The position numbers were made by a program, and so were the translations under genes. A stretch of 64,000 bases of DNA, taken from Nocardioides sp. zg-1230. GTDB lineage: Bacteria > Actinomycetota > Actinomycetes > Propionibacteriales > Nocardioidaceae. The stretch lies in assembly GCF_013155335.1 (NCBI RefSeq), contig NZ_JABJQZ010000004.1, forward strand, positions 124,001 to 188,000, written 5' to 3'. A model generated the notes under the pieces. That model was not told where the DNA came from, did no database searches, and saw only the letters and a list, made by a program, of their open reading frames with translations. Below, piece by piece: positions 18,533 to 26,604 of this stretch. Each line of letters starts with the position of its first letter. Within the stretch, counting starts at the first letter, position 1.

Positions 18533-19123
18533 TCAGGCGCCGACCACCCGGCGCACGAGGTCGTCCCACCCGGCCTCGACCCGGTCGACCGCGATGTGCT
18601 CGGTGTTGACCTGCTGGTCGAGCACGACCATCTCCAGCGGCGCGAGGAGCGCGGTGGCGAGCATCAGCAGGTCCCCGGTGACCCCGAGCTCGCCCAGGAG
18701 GTAGCGGACGTGCATGTTGGCGAACGAGACGGCTGCCGCCGAGCGGGCGCCGGGGCGGCCCGCGGCCGCGATGAGCTCGCCGTGGGTCAGGTTGGTCCGC
18801 AACCGGGAGTGCCCGAAGGCGAGCAGCCGGTCCAGCGGAGGAGCGCCCGGCCCCAGGGGCGGCGGACCCGAGATGACGCTGGCCTGCCACGCGGTCTCCG
18901 ACTCGTTGAGGACCGCGGCCATCAGCCCCTCGCGGCTCTCGAAACGTCGGAAGAGGGTTCCCTTCCCGACGCCGGCCTCGGCGGCGACCGTGTCCATCGT
19001 CACGCAGCCGACCCCCCGGGTCCGCACGAGGCGCAGCGCCGTTGCGAGGATCGCCTCCCGGTTGCGCGCCGCGTCGGCCCGCTCCGGCGCGGGCTCGTCG
19101 GCAAGCGGCAGGAGGTGGATCAC
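18533..19123 (-). CDS. TetR-family transcriptional regulator
   Basis: The 196-residue regulator has an N-terminal TetR helix-turn-helix (about residues 20-65): NREAILATALRLVRTRGVG, VTMDTVAAEAGVGKGTLFRR and FESREGLMAAVL. The C-terminal ligand domain is not assignable. It is divergent from an NADPH-dependent FMN reductase, and a palindrome lies between the two genes. By analogy with other TetR pairs it probably represses that reductase and itself. Confidence 0.88.
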   Translation of the reverse strand: MIHLLPLADEPAPERADAARNREAILATALRLVRTRGVGCVTMDTVAAEAGVGKGTLFRRFESREGLMAAVLNESETAWQASVISGPPPLGPGAPPLDRLLAFGHSRLRTNLTHGELIAAAGRPGARSAAAVSFANMHVRYLLGELGVTGDLLMLATALLAPLEMVVLDQQVNTEHIAVDRVEAGWDDLVRRVVGA

Positions 19124-19166
19124 CGCGCCAGCCTAGGTCGCAGGAAGTTCGACGGCAGCGGAATAT

Positions 19167-19186
19167 AAGCGGACTACGGTCCGTTT
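19167..19186. promoter_or_regulatory. Candidate TetR operator
   Basis: AAGCGGAC (19167-19174) and GTCCGTTT (19179-19186) form an imperfect 20-bp palindrome around TACG, with one mismatched pair. It ends 8 bp before the FMN reductase start, in the gap shared with the divergent TetR gene. Confidence 0.5.
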
Positions 19187-19194
19187 AGCGGTGC

Positions 19195-19749
19195 ATGACC
19201 ACTCAGAAGCAGACCCGTGTCGCCGTCCTCCTCGGCTCCTACCGCGCCGGTTCGCTCAACCGTCGCATCGCCGAGCACCTCCGCGACCACGCCCCCGCGG
19301 GCGTCACCGTCGACGTCGTCGAGGGCCTCGACGCCGTCCCGTTCTACAACGAGGAGCTCGACGGGGACGCTGCGCCGGTCGCCGCCACCGCCCTCCGCGA
19401 ATCCGTCGCCGGTGCCGACCGCGTGCTGGCCGTGACGCCGGAGTACAACGGCACCATGCCCGCCGTCCTCAACAACGCCATCGACTGGCTCTCGCGGCCC
19501 TACGGCCAGGGCGCCATCGTCGGCAAGCCCTTCGCGGCCATCGGCGCCACTCCCACGCCGTACGGCGGCAAGTGGTCGCACGAGCACGCGCGCCACTCGG
19601 CCACCATCGCCGGCGCCGTCGTGGTGGAGGGCATCGTCGTCGACGAGCCCGCCCTCGAGGGCGACCCGCTGGAGAACGAGGAGGCCGTGCAGCGCTTCCT
19701 CGGTGCGCTCGACGCCCTCGTCGCGCACGAGGTCGAGGCCGCCGCCTGA
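19195..19749 (+). CDS. NADPH-dependent FMN reductase (flavodoxin-like)
   Basis: This 184-residue flavoprotein reduces FMN or quinone-like substrates. The N-terminal LLGSYRAGSLNRRIA is the phosphate-binding loop of the family, and TPEYNGTMPAVLNNAIDWLSRP is represented by its key residues Pro-Glu-Tyr-Asn-Gly and Asn-Ala-x-Asp-Trp. Length is normal. It is probably repressed by the divergent TetR gene through the palindrome upstream; induction by an electrophile or oxidant would be typical, but the ligand cannot be read from sequence. Confidence 0.88.
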   Translation: MTTQKQTRVAVLLGSYRAGSLNRRIAEHLRDHAPAGVTVDVVEGLDAVPFYNEELDGDAAPVAATALRESVAGADRVLAVTPEYNGTMPAVLNNAIDWLSRPYGQGAIVGKPFAAIGATPTPYGGKWSHEHARHSATIAGAVVVEGIVVDEPALEGDPLENEEAVQRFLGALDALVAHEVEAAA

Positions 19750-19780
19750 GCCTGGCCACCGATCTCGCTACGGTCGAGGT

Positions 19781-21193
19781 GTGCCACTCCACGACCTGAC
19801 CGCGCTCGAGCAGGGTGACGCCGTACGCCGTGGGGAGGTGTCGCCGCTCGAGCTGGTCGAGCACTATGCCGGCCGTGCCGGCTCGATCGAGGTGGGTGCC
19901 TTCATCACGCCGACGCACGAGCTGGCGCGTGACCATGCGCGCCGCCTGACCGAGCAGTTGGCCGGGGAGCGACGCCCCGCGGACGCCGGTCCGCTCTGGG
20001 GGGTCCCGACGGGCATCAAGGACCTCCATCCCACGGCCGGGGTCCGCACCACCTTCGGGTCCGCGGCGTACGACGACTTCGTCCCCGAGGAGTCCGACGG
20101 CCTCGTCCTCACCGTCGAGGCGGCCGGCATGCCCAGCCTCGGCAAGACCAGCACGCCGGAGTTCGGGTCGCCCTGCTACACCGAGCCCGACGTCGCCCCG
20201 CCGGCCGTGACGCCGTGGGACACCTCCCGCACCGCGGGTGGGTCGTCCGGCGGCGCCGCAGCTGCGGTCGCCGCCGGGCTCCTGCCGGTCGCACCCGGGT
20301 CGGACGGCGGCGGCTCGATCCGGATCCCGGCGTCGTGCTGCGGGCTGGTCGGGCTGAAGCCGACGCGCGGACGGATCAGCGGCGCCCCGCGCTACGGCGA
20401 CCCGGTCGGCCTCGCCACGGCCGGCACCCTCGCGCGCACGGTCCGCGACGCCGCCGCGCTGCTCGACGTGCTGGCGGGCCGCCGGGTCGGCGACCCGTTC
20501 TGGGCCCCCGAGCCGTCGGGCACCTTCCTCGACGCCTGCGACCGCGAGCCGGGGCGGCTCCGCGTCGCCCGCTTCGTGACTCCGGTCATCGTCGACGTCG
20601 AGGTCCACCCGTCCTCGGTCACCGCCTGGGACGCCGCCTCCCGCCTGCTCGAGTCCCTCGGCCACGACGTGGAGGACGTGCCCGTGCCGATCCCGCGCGA
20701 GGCCGTCGCCGACTTCGAGACCTGCTGGGCGGTGCTGACCGCCCTCTCGACCGCGCCGCCGGGCCGCGAGGACCTGCTCCGCCCGCTGACCCGCTGGCTG
20801 GGCGGTCTCGGCCACGCCGTCAGCGGCCCCGACTTCGGGCTCGCCATCGGCCGCCTGCGGCAGCACGCCGCGGCGGCGCTCGCCGCGCTGGCGTCGTACG
20901 ACATCGTCCTCACGCCCACCCTCGCGAGCCCGCCGGTCGAGGTCGGGGCGCTGCGCGACGACACCGACCCGGCCCGCGACTTCGCGCTCCAGAAGGAGTT
21001 CACGCCGTGGACCAGCGCCTGGAACGTGACCGGCATGCCGGCCGTGTCGTTGCCGCTCCACTGGACCGACGACGGGCTGCCGGTCGGCGTGATGCTCGCC
21101 GCGCGACCGGCGGAGGAGGAGCTGCTGCTGTCCGTCTCGGCGCAGGTCGAGACCGCGGCCCCGTGGACCGCCAGGCGGCCGCCCGGTTGGTGA
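19781..21193 (+). CDS. Amidase-signature enzyme
   Basis: This 470-residue hydrolase of the amidase signature family has the Ser-cisSer-Lys triad. The Lys is in [16 protein letters not shown]; the two Ser residues are in [16 protein letters not shown] and [14 protein letters not shown]. This glycine/serine-rich block is the family signature, and [13 protein letters not shown] follows. Substrate is unknown; such proteins range from generic amidases to indoleacetamide or 6-aminohexanoate hydrolases. GTG 19781 is the likely start. It ends 1 bp before the convergent bioN stop. Confidence 0.88.
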   Translation: MPLHDLTALEQGDAVRRGEVSPLELVEHYAGRAGSIEVGAFITPTHELARDHARRLTEQLAGERRPADAGPLWGVPTGIKDLHPTAGVRTTFGSAAYDDFVPEESDGLVLTVEAAGMPSLGKTSTPEFGSPCYTEPDVAPPAVTPWDTSRTAGGSSGGAAAAVAAGLLPVAPGSDGGGSIRIPASCCGLVGLKPTRGRISGAPRYGDPVGLATAGTLARTVRDAAALLDVLAGRRVGDPFWAPEPSGTFLDACDREPGRLRVARFVTPVIVDVEVHPSSVTAWDAASRLLESLGHDVEDVPVPIPREAVADFETCWAVLTALSTAPPGREDLLRPLTRWLGGLGHAVSGPDFGLAIGRLRQHAAAALAALASYDIVLTPTLASPPVEVGALRDDTDPARDFALQKEFTPWTSAWNVTGMPAVSLPLHWTDDGLPVGVMLAARPAEEELLLSVSAQVETAAPWTARRPPGW

Positions 21194-21194
21194 C

Positions 21195-21806
21195 TCAGTC
21201 GTCCCCGATGCCGCGCGCGTGGAGCGCGTCGCCGGACTCGTGGGCCCGGGCGACGAGCCGGATCACGAAGGGGGAGAGGTACGCCCGCGGGTTGCGGTCG
21301 AGACCGCGCGCGCGGGCCGCGTCGCGGGTCTCGCGCGCGATGGCGATGGTGCCCGGCAGCGCCCCGATCGTCAGCGCGACCGTGAGGGCCACCCGGTCGG
21401 GGTCGACGCCGACGAACCGCAGCGGCCGCGCCCACCGGGCGAGGGCGTCGACCATCTCGTCGACCGACGTCGTCGCGGTCAGGGACAGGGCGGCCAGGCC
21501 CAGGCTGAGCAGGTCGAGGAAGGTCTCCACGGCCTTCGCCCCGCCGTACCACCACCACTGGAACGCGCTCGCCACGACGGCGATGAGCAGCACGCCGCGG
21601 GCCGCCCGCCAGACCGAGCGCAGCGGCACCCGGGCCAGCGCCGCGAGCAGCAGCGTCACCGCGAGGAACACGAAGGCGGCGCGCGCGTCGCGGACGACGA
21701 CGATTGCCAGGCTGAGCGCGGCCAGGCCGAGCACCTTGGCACCCACCGGCAGCCGGTGGAGGAACGTGTCGCCGGGCTGGTGCAGCCCCGCCATCAGGTC
21801 GCTCAT
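21195..21806 (-). CDS. bioN: Biotin ECF transporter, T component
   Basis: This 203-residue membrane protein is the energy-coupling T subunit. It has about five hydrophobic helices and the two Ala-Arg-Gly motifs, ARARGLDRN and HARGIGDD, that couple EcfT to the ATPases. It is the last gene of bioY-bioM-bioN, following bioM by 7 bp. The dedicated BioYMN arrangement, with a single ATPase gene, is typical of Actinobacteria. Confidence 0.88.
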   Translation of the reverse strand: MSDLMAGLHQPGDTFLHRLPVGAKVLGLAALSLAIVVVRDARAAFVFLAVTLLLAALARVPLRSVWRAARGVLLIAVVASAFQWWWYGGAKAVETFLDLLSLGLAALSLTATTSVDEMVDALARWARPLRFVGVDPDRVALTVALTIGALPGTIAIARETRDAARARGLDRNPRAYLSPFVIRLVARAHESGDALHARGIGDD

Positions 21807-21813
21807 GCCGTGC

Positions 21814-22518
21814 TCATGCGGGGGTGTCCACGAGCTGCGTGTAGTAGGCGATCGACGCCTCCGGCGGCCCGTCGGCGACGACCCGCGCCGCGTCGACGAC
21901 CACCACCCGGTCGCACCGGGCGGCCAGGTCGAGGTCGTGGGTCACGAGCACGAGCTGCTGGGTGAGCCCGAGCAGGGCCTCGGCGACGCGCAGGGTGTTG
22001 GCGCGGTCGAGCAGCGTGGTCGGTTCGTCCGCGACCACGACAGACGGCTCGAGGGCCAGCACGCCTGCGAGCGCGAGGAGCTGGCGCTGGCCCCCGGAGA
22101 GCGAGTGGACCGAGTCGTGGGCGTGGTCCTCCAGCCCGTTCGCCGCGAGCACGGCCAGGGCCCGCCGGCGACGTTCGTCGCGGTCCTTGACCGTGCGCCG
22201 CAGCGACAGCTCGATGTCCTCGACACAGGTCGGCATCACCAGCTGGGCGGCCGGGTCGGTGAAGCAGAACCCGACCATGCGGCGTACGGCGGCGCCTTCG
22301 CGCGCCACGTCGCGCCCGTCGACCGTCACGCGTCCGGCCGAGGCGCGGACGAGGCCGTTGACCAGCCGCGCCAGGGTCGACTTGCCGGACCCGTTGGCGC
22401 CGATGACGGCGACCCGGCGCTCCGTGAGGGTGAGCGTGGTGGGGGCGAGGATCTCGCGCTCGCCGCCACCGGGGAGGGGGACCCGGACGGCGGCCTCCGC
22501 GAGCTGGATCGACGTCAA
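21814..22518 (-). CDS. bioM: Biotin ECF transporter, ATP-binding component
   Basis: This 234-residue ABC ATPase has Walker A GANGSGKST, signature LSGGQRQLLALA, Walker B VVVADEPT and the switch His in VLVTHDLDL. It powers biotin uptake through BioN and the substrate-specific BioY. It appears to start at TTG 22518, 1 bp after the bioY stop, so coupling is likely. Confidence 0.88.
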   Translation of the reverse strand: MTSIQLAEAAVRVPLPGGGEREILAPTTLTLTERRVAVIGANGSGKSTLARLVNGLVRASAGRVTVDGRDVAREGAAVRRMVGFCFTDPAAQLVMPTCVEDIELSLRRTVKDRDERRRRALAVLAANGLEDHAHDSVHSLSGGQRQLLALAGVLALEPSVVVADEPTTLLDRANTLRVAEALLGLTQQLVLVTHDLDLAARCDRVVVVDAARVVADGPPEASIAYYTQLVDTPA

Positions 22519-22519
22519 G

Positions 22520-23149
22520 TCAGCTGCGTCGGTCGCGGTGCAGCAGCTGCGGGAAGGCGCGGTGCACCTCGGCAGCGATCATCGCCACCAGCGAGGTCTT
22601 CACCAGGTCGCCGAGCCAGAACGGCACGTCGTAGGTGGCGGCCTCGAGGAACGAGATGTCGAAGAAGCGCATCATGCCGAGGATGCCGAGCGGGTGGATG
22701 ACCAGCACGCTGGCGGTGAGCGAGCAGAAGAAGACCACGATGGCCCGCGTGCGGCGCTCGCGGGCGACGTACGCGACCAGGAAGCCGCCGAGGGCCGCAG
22801 CGAACGGGAACGACAGCAGGTAGCCGCCGCTCGGGCCGGTGAAGACGCCGATGCCCGAGGAGTGCTCGGCGAAGACCGGCAGCCCGACCGCGCCCAGGGC
22901 GAGGTAGAGCGTCACGGCCGAGAAGCCACGGAGCGGGCCGAGGACGCAGCCGGCCAGCATCACGGTCAGGGTCTGGAGCGTGATCGGTACGCCGGCGCTG
23001 CCGACCGGGATGGCGCCGATGTAGGCGCTGGCGCTGATGAGGGCAGCGAAGGCGGCGACGAGCGCGAGGTCCCGGGTCGGTGACGAGGAGCCGGGGGAGT
23101 CGTGGCGGCCGGTCCCGGGGGTCGTGTCGGGCTGGGCGGTGGCGGTCAT
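22520..23149 (-). CDS. bioY: Biotin transporter substrate-binding component
   Basis: This 209-residue membrane protein binds biotin. It has about six hydrophobic helices and BioY hallmarks: VPITLQTLTVMLAG, LYLALGAVGLPVF, and the FTGPSGGYLLSFP loop. A GAGGAA ribosome site precedes ATG 23149. It heads bioYMN, and two 13-bp palindromes lie 34-62 bp upstream, shared with the divergent bioQ-type regulator. Confidence 0.92.
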   Translation of the reverse strand: MTATAQPDTTPGTGRHDSPGSSSPTRDLALVAAFAALISASAYIGAIPVGSAGVPITLQTLTVMLAGCVLGPLRGFSAVTLYLALGAVGLPVFAEHSSGIGVFTGPSGGYLLSFPFAAALGGFLVAYVARERRTRAIVVFFCSLTASVLVIHPLGILGMMRFFDISFLEAATYDVPFWLGDLVKTSLVAMIAAEVHRAFPQLLHRDRRS

Positions 23150-23182
23150 GGGTCGTTCCTCGCGGGTCGCACGGACGGGACC

Positions 23183-23211
23183 TGAACACTGTTCAGGGTG
23201 AACGGCGTTCA
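23183..23211. promoter_or_regulatory. Two tandem BioQ-type operators
   Basis: TGAACACTGTTCA (23183-23195) and TGAACGGCGTTCA (23199-23211) are perfect TGAAC-N3-GTTCA palindromes, 16 bp centre to centre. This matches the BioQ box described in Corynebacterium and mycobacteria. They lie between bioY and the divergent TetR gene, so repression of both by BioQ when biotin is sufficient is likely. Confidence 0.85.
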
Positions 23212-23265
23212 GGTTAGGCTGGGGACGAAGTCGTCGTCAACGTCGTCCGAGGACCGGGAGGGTGC

Positions 23266-23826
23266 GTGGCCCACAGGCGCAGTGACGTGCTCTCTCACGC
23301 CGTCGACCTGCTCGACACCCACGGGCTGGCCGCCCTCACCATGCGTCGCCTCGGGGCCGAGCTCGACGTCCAGCCGAGCGCGATCTACCACCACTTCCCG
23401 AGCAAGCAGGCACTCCTCGCGGCCGTGGCCGACGAGATCCTGGCGCGCGGTGCACGACCGCGTACGGCGACGGAGTGGTCCGACCGGTTGCGCGAGGCCT
23501 GCTCCGAGCTGCGGCACGCGATGCTCGCCTGCACCGATGGTGCCGACGTCGTCGCGACCGTGTGGGCCTTCGGCCTCGGTGCCGACGCGCCGGTGGCGGA
23601 GATGGAGAAGGTCCTCACCGAGGCCGACGTGCCCCCCGAGCTGGTCCCCGTCGCGTCGCGCACCCTCGTCCACTACGTCTTCGGCCACGCCTTCGAGGAG
23701 CAGACCGCCCGTCAGGCCGTGGGTCTCGGCGCCGTCGAGCGCTCGCTCGACTCGCTGCCCGACTTCGACCTCGGGCTCGACCTCGTCATCGACGGGCTGC
23801 GAGCCCGGCTGGACCCCGATATCTGA
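23266..23826 (+). CDS. bioQ: TetR-family biotin regulator, BioQ-type
   Basis: The 186-residue regulator has an N-terminal helix-turn-helix (GLAALTMRRLGAELDVQPSA then IYHHFPSKQALLAAVAD). The C-terminal part is of the tetracycline-repressor-like type with VHYVFGHAFEEQ. The identity as BioQ rests on context: it is divergent from bioYMN and flanks two TGAAC-N3-GTTCA boxes. It begins at GTG 23266 behind a GGGAGGG site. Its stop lies in the left arm of a long inverted repeat. Confidence 0.8.
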   Translation: MAHRRSDVLSHAVDLLDTHGLAALTMRRLGAELDVQPSAIYHHFPSKQALLAAVADEILARGARPRTATEWSDRLREACSELRHAMLACTDGADVVATVWAFGLGADAPVAEMEKVLTEADVPPELVPVASRTLVHYVFGHAFEEQTARQAVGLGAVERSLDSLPDFDLGLDLVIDGLRARLDPDI

Positions 23827-23880
23827 GGACGTGGTGGTCGGACCTCGGCCCCGAATCCGTTCACCACGTCCTCAGATATC
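23818..23880. terminator. Long perfect inverted repeat overlapping the bioQ stop
   Basis: 19-bp arms, GATATCTGAGGACGTGGTG (23818-23836) and its exact complement (23862-23880), enclose 25 nt. The left arm contains the last two bioQ codons and its stop. It probably terminates bioQ and the convergent pentapeptide-repeat gene, but the arms are longer and less GC-pure than other terminators here. Confidence 0.6.
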
Positions 23881-23905
23881 CGGTCAAGGAGGGACTCCCC
23901 AGGGG

Positions 23906-24547
23906 TCAGGCCGAGGTGTCGACGTCCGCGCCCTGCAGCTCGGCGAGGAGCACGGCGCCGGCCAGGTCGAGCCGCGTCCGCCTGAGCTCTGCCGCCGCCA
24001 GGTCGACGCCGTCGAGGCTCGCACCGCGGAGGTCGGTGCGGTCGAGCTTGACCTGCCGCAGTACGGCCCGGTCCAGCCGGGCCCGGGCCAGCGAGGTCAG
24101 GGTGAGGTCCGACATCGACAGGTCGGCCTCGCGCAGGTCGACGCCGGTGAGGTCGAGGCGGGAGAGGTTGGCGCCGCGGATCGTCACCCCGAGCCACGAC
24201 CCGCCGACGACGGTCAGCGGACGCAGGGTGCAGTCGGCGAAGGTCGAGCCGACCAGCTTGCAGCCGTCGAGCGTCGCGTCGAAGAACGACGTACGCCGGA
24301 AGTCGCAGCCCACGAAGGCGGTGGCGGTGTGGACCGAGGCGTTGAACCGGCCGCCGTGGAACGTGCACCGCTCGAAGGTGGCTCCGGACGACGTGGACTC
24401 GGAGAGGTCGACGTCGGTGAAGGTGCACTCGACGAAGCGCGCGGCACCGAGGTCGTCGCCGTACCAGTCCTCGCCGCGAAAGTGCTGGTCGCGGTGGGGC
24501 TGGGCGGTCGTCGTCCGGGGCTCGCTCACGGCGTTCACCGTAGCCAT
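23906..24547 (-). CDS. Pentapeptide-repeat protein
   Basis: This 213-residue protein is built of A(D/N)Lxx-type five-residue repeats through most of its length, for example GANLSRLDLTGVDLREADLS and LDRTDLRGASLDGVDLAAAE, with FxxCxF variants in the first half (FVECTFTDVDL, FERCTFHGG). These fold as a right-handed quadrilateral helix. Some members (Qnr, MfpA, McbG) mimic DNA and protect gyrase, but most have unknown roles. Nothing here ties it to quinolone resistance. It is divergent from the sulfotransferase, with 35 bp between the starts. Confidence 0.85.
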   Translation of the reverse strand: MATVNAVSEPRTTTAQPHRDQHFRGEDWYGDDLGAARFVECTFTDVDLSESTSSGATFERCTFHGGRFNASVHTATAFVGCDFRRTSFFDATLDGCKLVGSTFADCTLRPLTVVGGSWLGVTIRGANLSRLDLTGVDLREADLSMSDLTLTSLARARLDRAVLRQVKLDRTDLRGASLDGVDLAAAELRRTRLDLAGAVLLAELQGADVDTSA

Positions 24548-24582
24548 GGGTCGGGGAGGGCGGGACGGATAGGGTCGTCCCC

Positions 24583-25224
24583 GTGATCGCGTCCCACCAG
24601 CACCGCTTCATCTTCCTCAAGACCCGCAAGACGGCGGGCACGAGCGTGGAGATCGCGTTGTCCAAGGTGTGCGGGCCCGACGACATCATCACCGAGATCA
24701 GCCCCGAGGACGAGGAGCTCCGGCAGGCCGCCGGCGGGCGTCCGCCGCAGAACTTCCAGTCCCCGCCGCTCCCGCGCAAGGCCTACAACCACATGGGTGC
24801 CAAGGCCACCCGGGACCTCGTCGGCGCCGACGTCTTCGCCGACTACTTCACCTTCGCGATCGAGCGCAACCCGTGGGACGCGGTCGTCTCCCTCTACTTC
24901 TGGAAGTACAAGGACCGTCCCGAGCTGCCGGACTTCGAGGCCTACGTCCAGGAGATCTGGATCGAGCAGCTCGCCAACAACCGCCGCCTCTACCGCATCC
25001 GCGGCAAGATGGCGCTCGACCGGATGCTGCGCTACGAGAACCTCGACGCCGAGCTGCGCGAGGTCTGGCAGCACCTGGGTCTGCCCGGCGAGCCCGACCT
25101 GCCGCGCGCCAAGGGCAACGCCCGCCCCGCGGGCCACTACCGCGAGCTCTACACGCCCGCCTCGAAGCAGCGCGTCGCGACGGTGTTCGCCGACACCATC
25201 GATGCGTTCGGCTACGAGTTCTGA
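24583..25224 (+). CDS. Sulfotransferase-family protein
   Basis: The 213-residue protein begins with the 5'-phosphosulfate-binding loop in FIFLKTRKTAGTSVEIAL and has a 3'-phosphate motif, FAIERNPWDAVVSLYFW, as in PAPS-dependent carbohydrate sulfotransferase-like families. A conserved YNHMGAK segment lies between. Acceptor unknown; exopolysaccharide or glycolipid is typical. It starts at GTG 24583. A small membrane protein gene follows 8 bp downstream and may be co-transcribed. Confidence 0.8.
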   Translation: MIASHQHRFIFLKTRKTAGTSVEIALSKVCGPDDIITEISPEDEELRQAAGGRPPQNFQSPPLPRKAYNHMGAKATRDLVGADVFADYFTFAIERNPWDAVVSLYFWKYKDRPELPDFEAYVQEIWIEQLANNRRLYRIRGKMALDRMLRYENLDAELREVWQHLGLPGEPDLPRAKGNARPAGHYRELYTPASKQRVATVFADTIDAFGYEF

Positions 25225-25232
25225 GCCCCGGC

Positions 25233-25658
25233 ATGTCGACGACGTCGCCCCAGCCGCGATGGGCCACCAGGACCAACGCGGTCTTCGCCGGTCTCGCGGC
25301 CCTCTTCGTCGCTGCGTTCCCCGTCGCGCTCGAGATCGACGACCGGGTCGATCGCACCCGGCCGATGTTCGACGACCGGGCCCGGATGGAGTGGCTGCAG
25401 TACCAGAGCGTGCTGTCCACCGGTCAGGGTCGGGCCCTCGAGCTGGCTCCCGGCCAGTCGACCGAGGTGGCCGGCGAGCTCTTCGCCCCGTCATCCGGGG
25501 TCAGCGTCGTGGTCCGCGTCGAGGAACCGGACCGTCCCTGCGTCCGAGCGAGCAACGAGCACGGCGACGTCACGGAGTGGGCATGCGTCGACCCGGAGGA
25601 CCCACCGGTGGACCCTGACCCCGAGGACGTCGACCTCGCCGTCGCCCAGGGCTCCTGA
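25233..25658 (+). CDS. Hypothetical protein with one N-terminal membrane helix
   Basis: The 141-residue protein has a hydrophobic segment near residues 17-32 (VFAGLAALFVAAFPVAL) followed by an outside-type domain rich in acidic residues. It contains one Cys pair (RPCVRAS, EWACVDP) and ends in a Pro/Asp repeat (DPEDPPVDPDPEDVD). No family is recognised. It lies directly after the sulfotransferase gene, so the two may form a unit. It ends 9 bp before a convergent gene. Confidence 0.6.
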   Translation: MSTTSPQPRWATRTNAVFAGLAALFVAAFPVALEIDDRVDRTRPMFDDRARMEWLQYQSVLSTGQGRALELAPGQSTEVAGELFAPSSGVSVVVRVEEPDRPCVRASNEHGDVTEWACVDPEDPPVDPDPEDVDLAVAQGS

Positions 25659-25667
25659 CCCGCCCGG

Positions 25668-26525
25668 TCAGGCCGGCGCGACCGCCAGCAGCCGCTCGCA
25701 CTCGGCGACGAGCCGCGCGCGCAGGGGAGCGCCCCGCTCGGCGAAACCCCGCTGCGCCTCGACGTACGCCGCCTTGCCCTCTGTCGTCTCGATCCGGACC
25801 GGGTCGAAGCCGAGGTCGGCGAGGTCGTACGGCGCCGCCCGCATGTCGAGCACCCGGATGTCGCGGGCCAGCTCGAAGCAGTCGGCGACCAGGTCGCTGG
25901 CGACCATCGGCGTGAGCCGGAAGGCGTGCTTGTAGAGGTCCATCCCGGCGTGCAGGCAGCCGGGCTGCTCGAAGGCGGGCCGGTCGTCACGCGCCGGCTG
26001 CAGCGTGTTGAGCGGACGGGCGGTGGGGGTGAAGAAGCGGAACGCGTCGAAGTGCGAGCAGGCGATCCGGTGCGACTCCACGACCGCGTCGGTGCCCTCG
26101 GGGCCGAGACGCAGCGGCCAGTCATGCCGGGTCCCGTGCTCCACCGACCGATGCACCATCGCCCACTCGTGCAGGCCGAAGCAGCCGAGCTGCGGCGCGC
26201 GTGCGGCCGTCGCGCTCAACAGCGTGTGCAGCTGGGTGAGCAGCGGGCGCTGCGAGACGACGTACGACGCCGCGACGGCGACCGGCTCGCCTCCGTACCC
26301 CTTCAGCCCGACATGCTCCTCGGCGCCCTCGAGCGCGATTCCGAAGCCGGGGTGCCAGCGGCCCAGCTGGGCGGGTCGCTGGGAGTAGTAGGTGAAGAGG
26401 AAGTCGTGGACCGGGTGCTTCACCTGGTCGGCGCGACGCGCGAGGTGCGGCTGGACGAAGTCGTCGATGCGGGCGGCGTGCGCCTCGGCGAGGGGACGCC
26501 ACTCGGAGGTCGACAGCACGCGCAC
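25668..26525 (-). CDS. Actinobacterial protein often labelled 3-methyladenine DNA glycosylase
   Basis: The 285-residue cytosolic protein has no obvious nuclease or glycosylase signature. It has a conserved core: HPVHDFLFTYYSQRPAQLGR, GCFGLHEWAMVHR and QPGCLHAGMDLYKHAFRLTP. Close actinobacterial relatives are, from memory, commonly annotated as 3-methyladenine DNA glycosylase, but the basis is weak. The many His, Cys and Trp residues in conserved blocks suggest an enzyme. Start GTG 26525 (26519 possible). It is divergent from the PLP decarboxylase. Confidence 0.6.
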   Translation of the reverse strand: MRVLSTSEWRPLAEAHAARIDDFVQPHLARRADQVKHPVHDFLFTYYSQRPAQLGRWHPGFGIALEGAEEHVGLKGYGGEPVAVAASYVVSQRPLLTQLHTLLSATAARAPQLGCFGLHEWAMVHRSVEHGTRHDWPLRLGPEGTDAVVESHRIACSHFDAFRFFTPTARPLNTLQPARDDRPAFEQPGCLHAGMDLYKHAFRLTPMVASDLVADCFELARDIRVLDMRAAPYDLADLGFDPVRIETTEGKAAYVEAQRGFAERGAPLRARLVAECERLLAVAPA

Positions 26526-26604
26526 TGCGCCAAGGCTAGTGCGGGGGAGCGGTCCGGACCGCTTCCACGCGGCCCGACGGCACTCGACGCGCGGACGATG
26601 CCGG

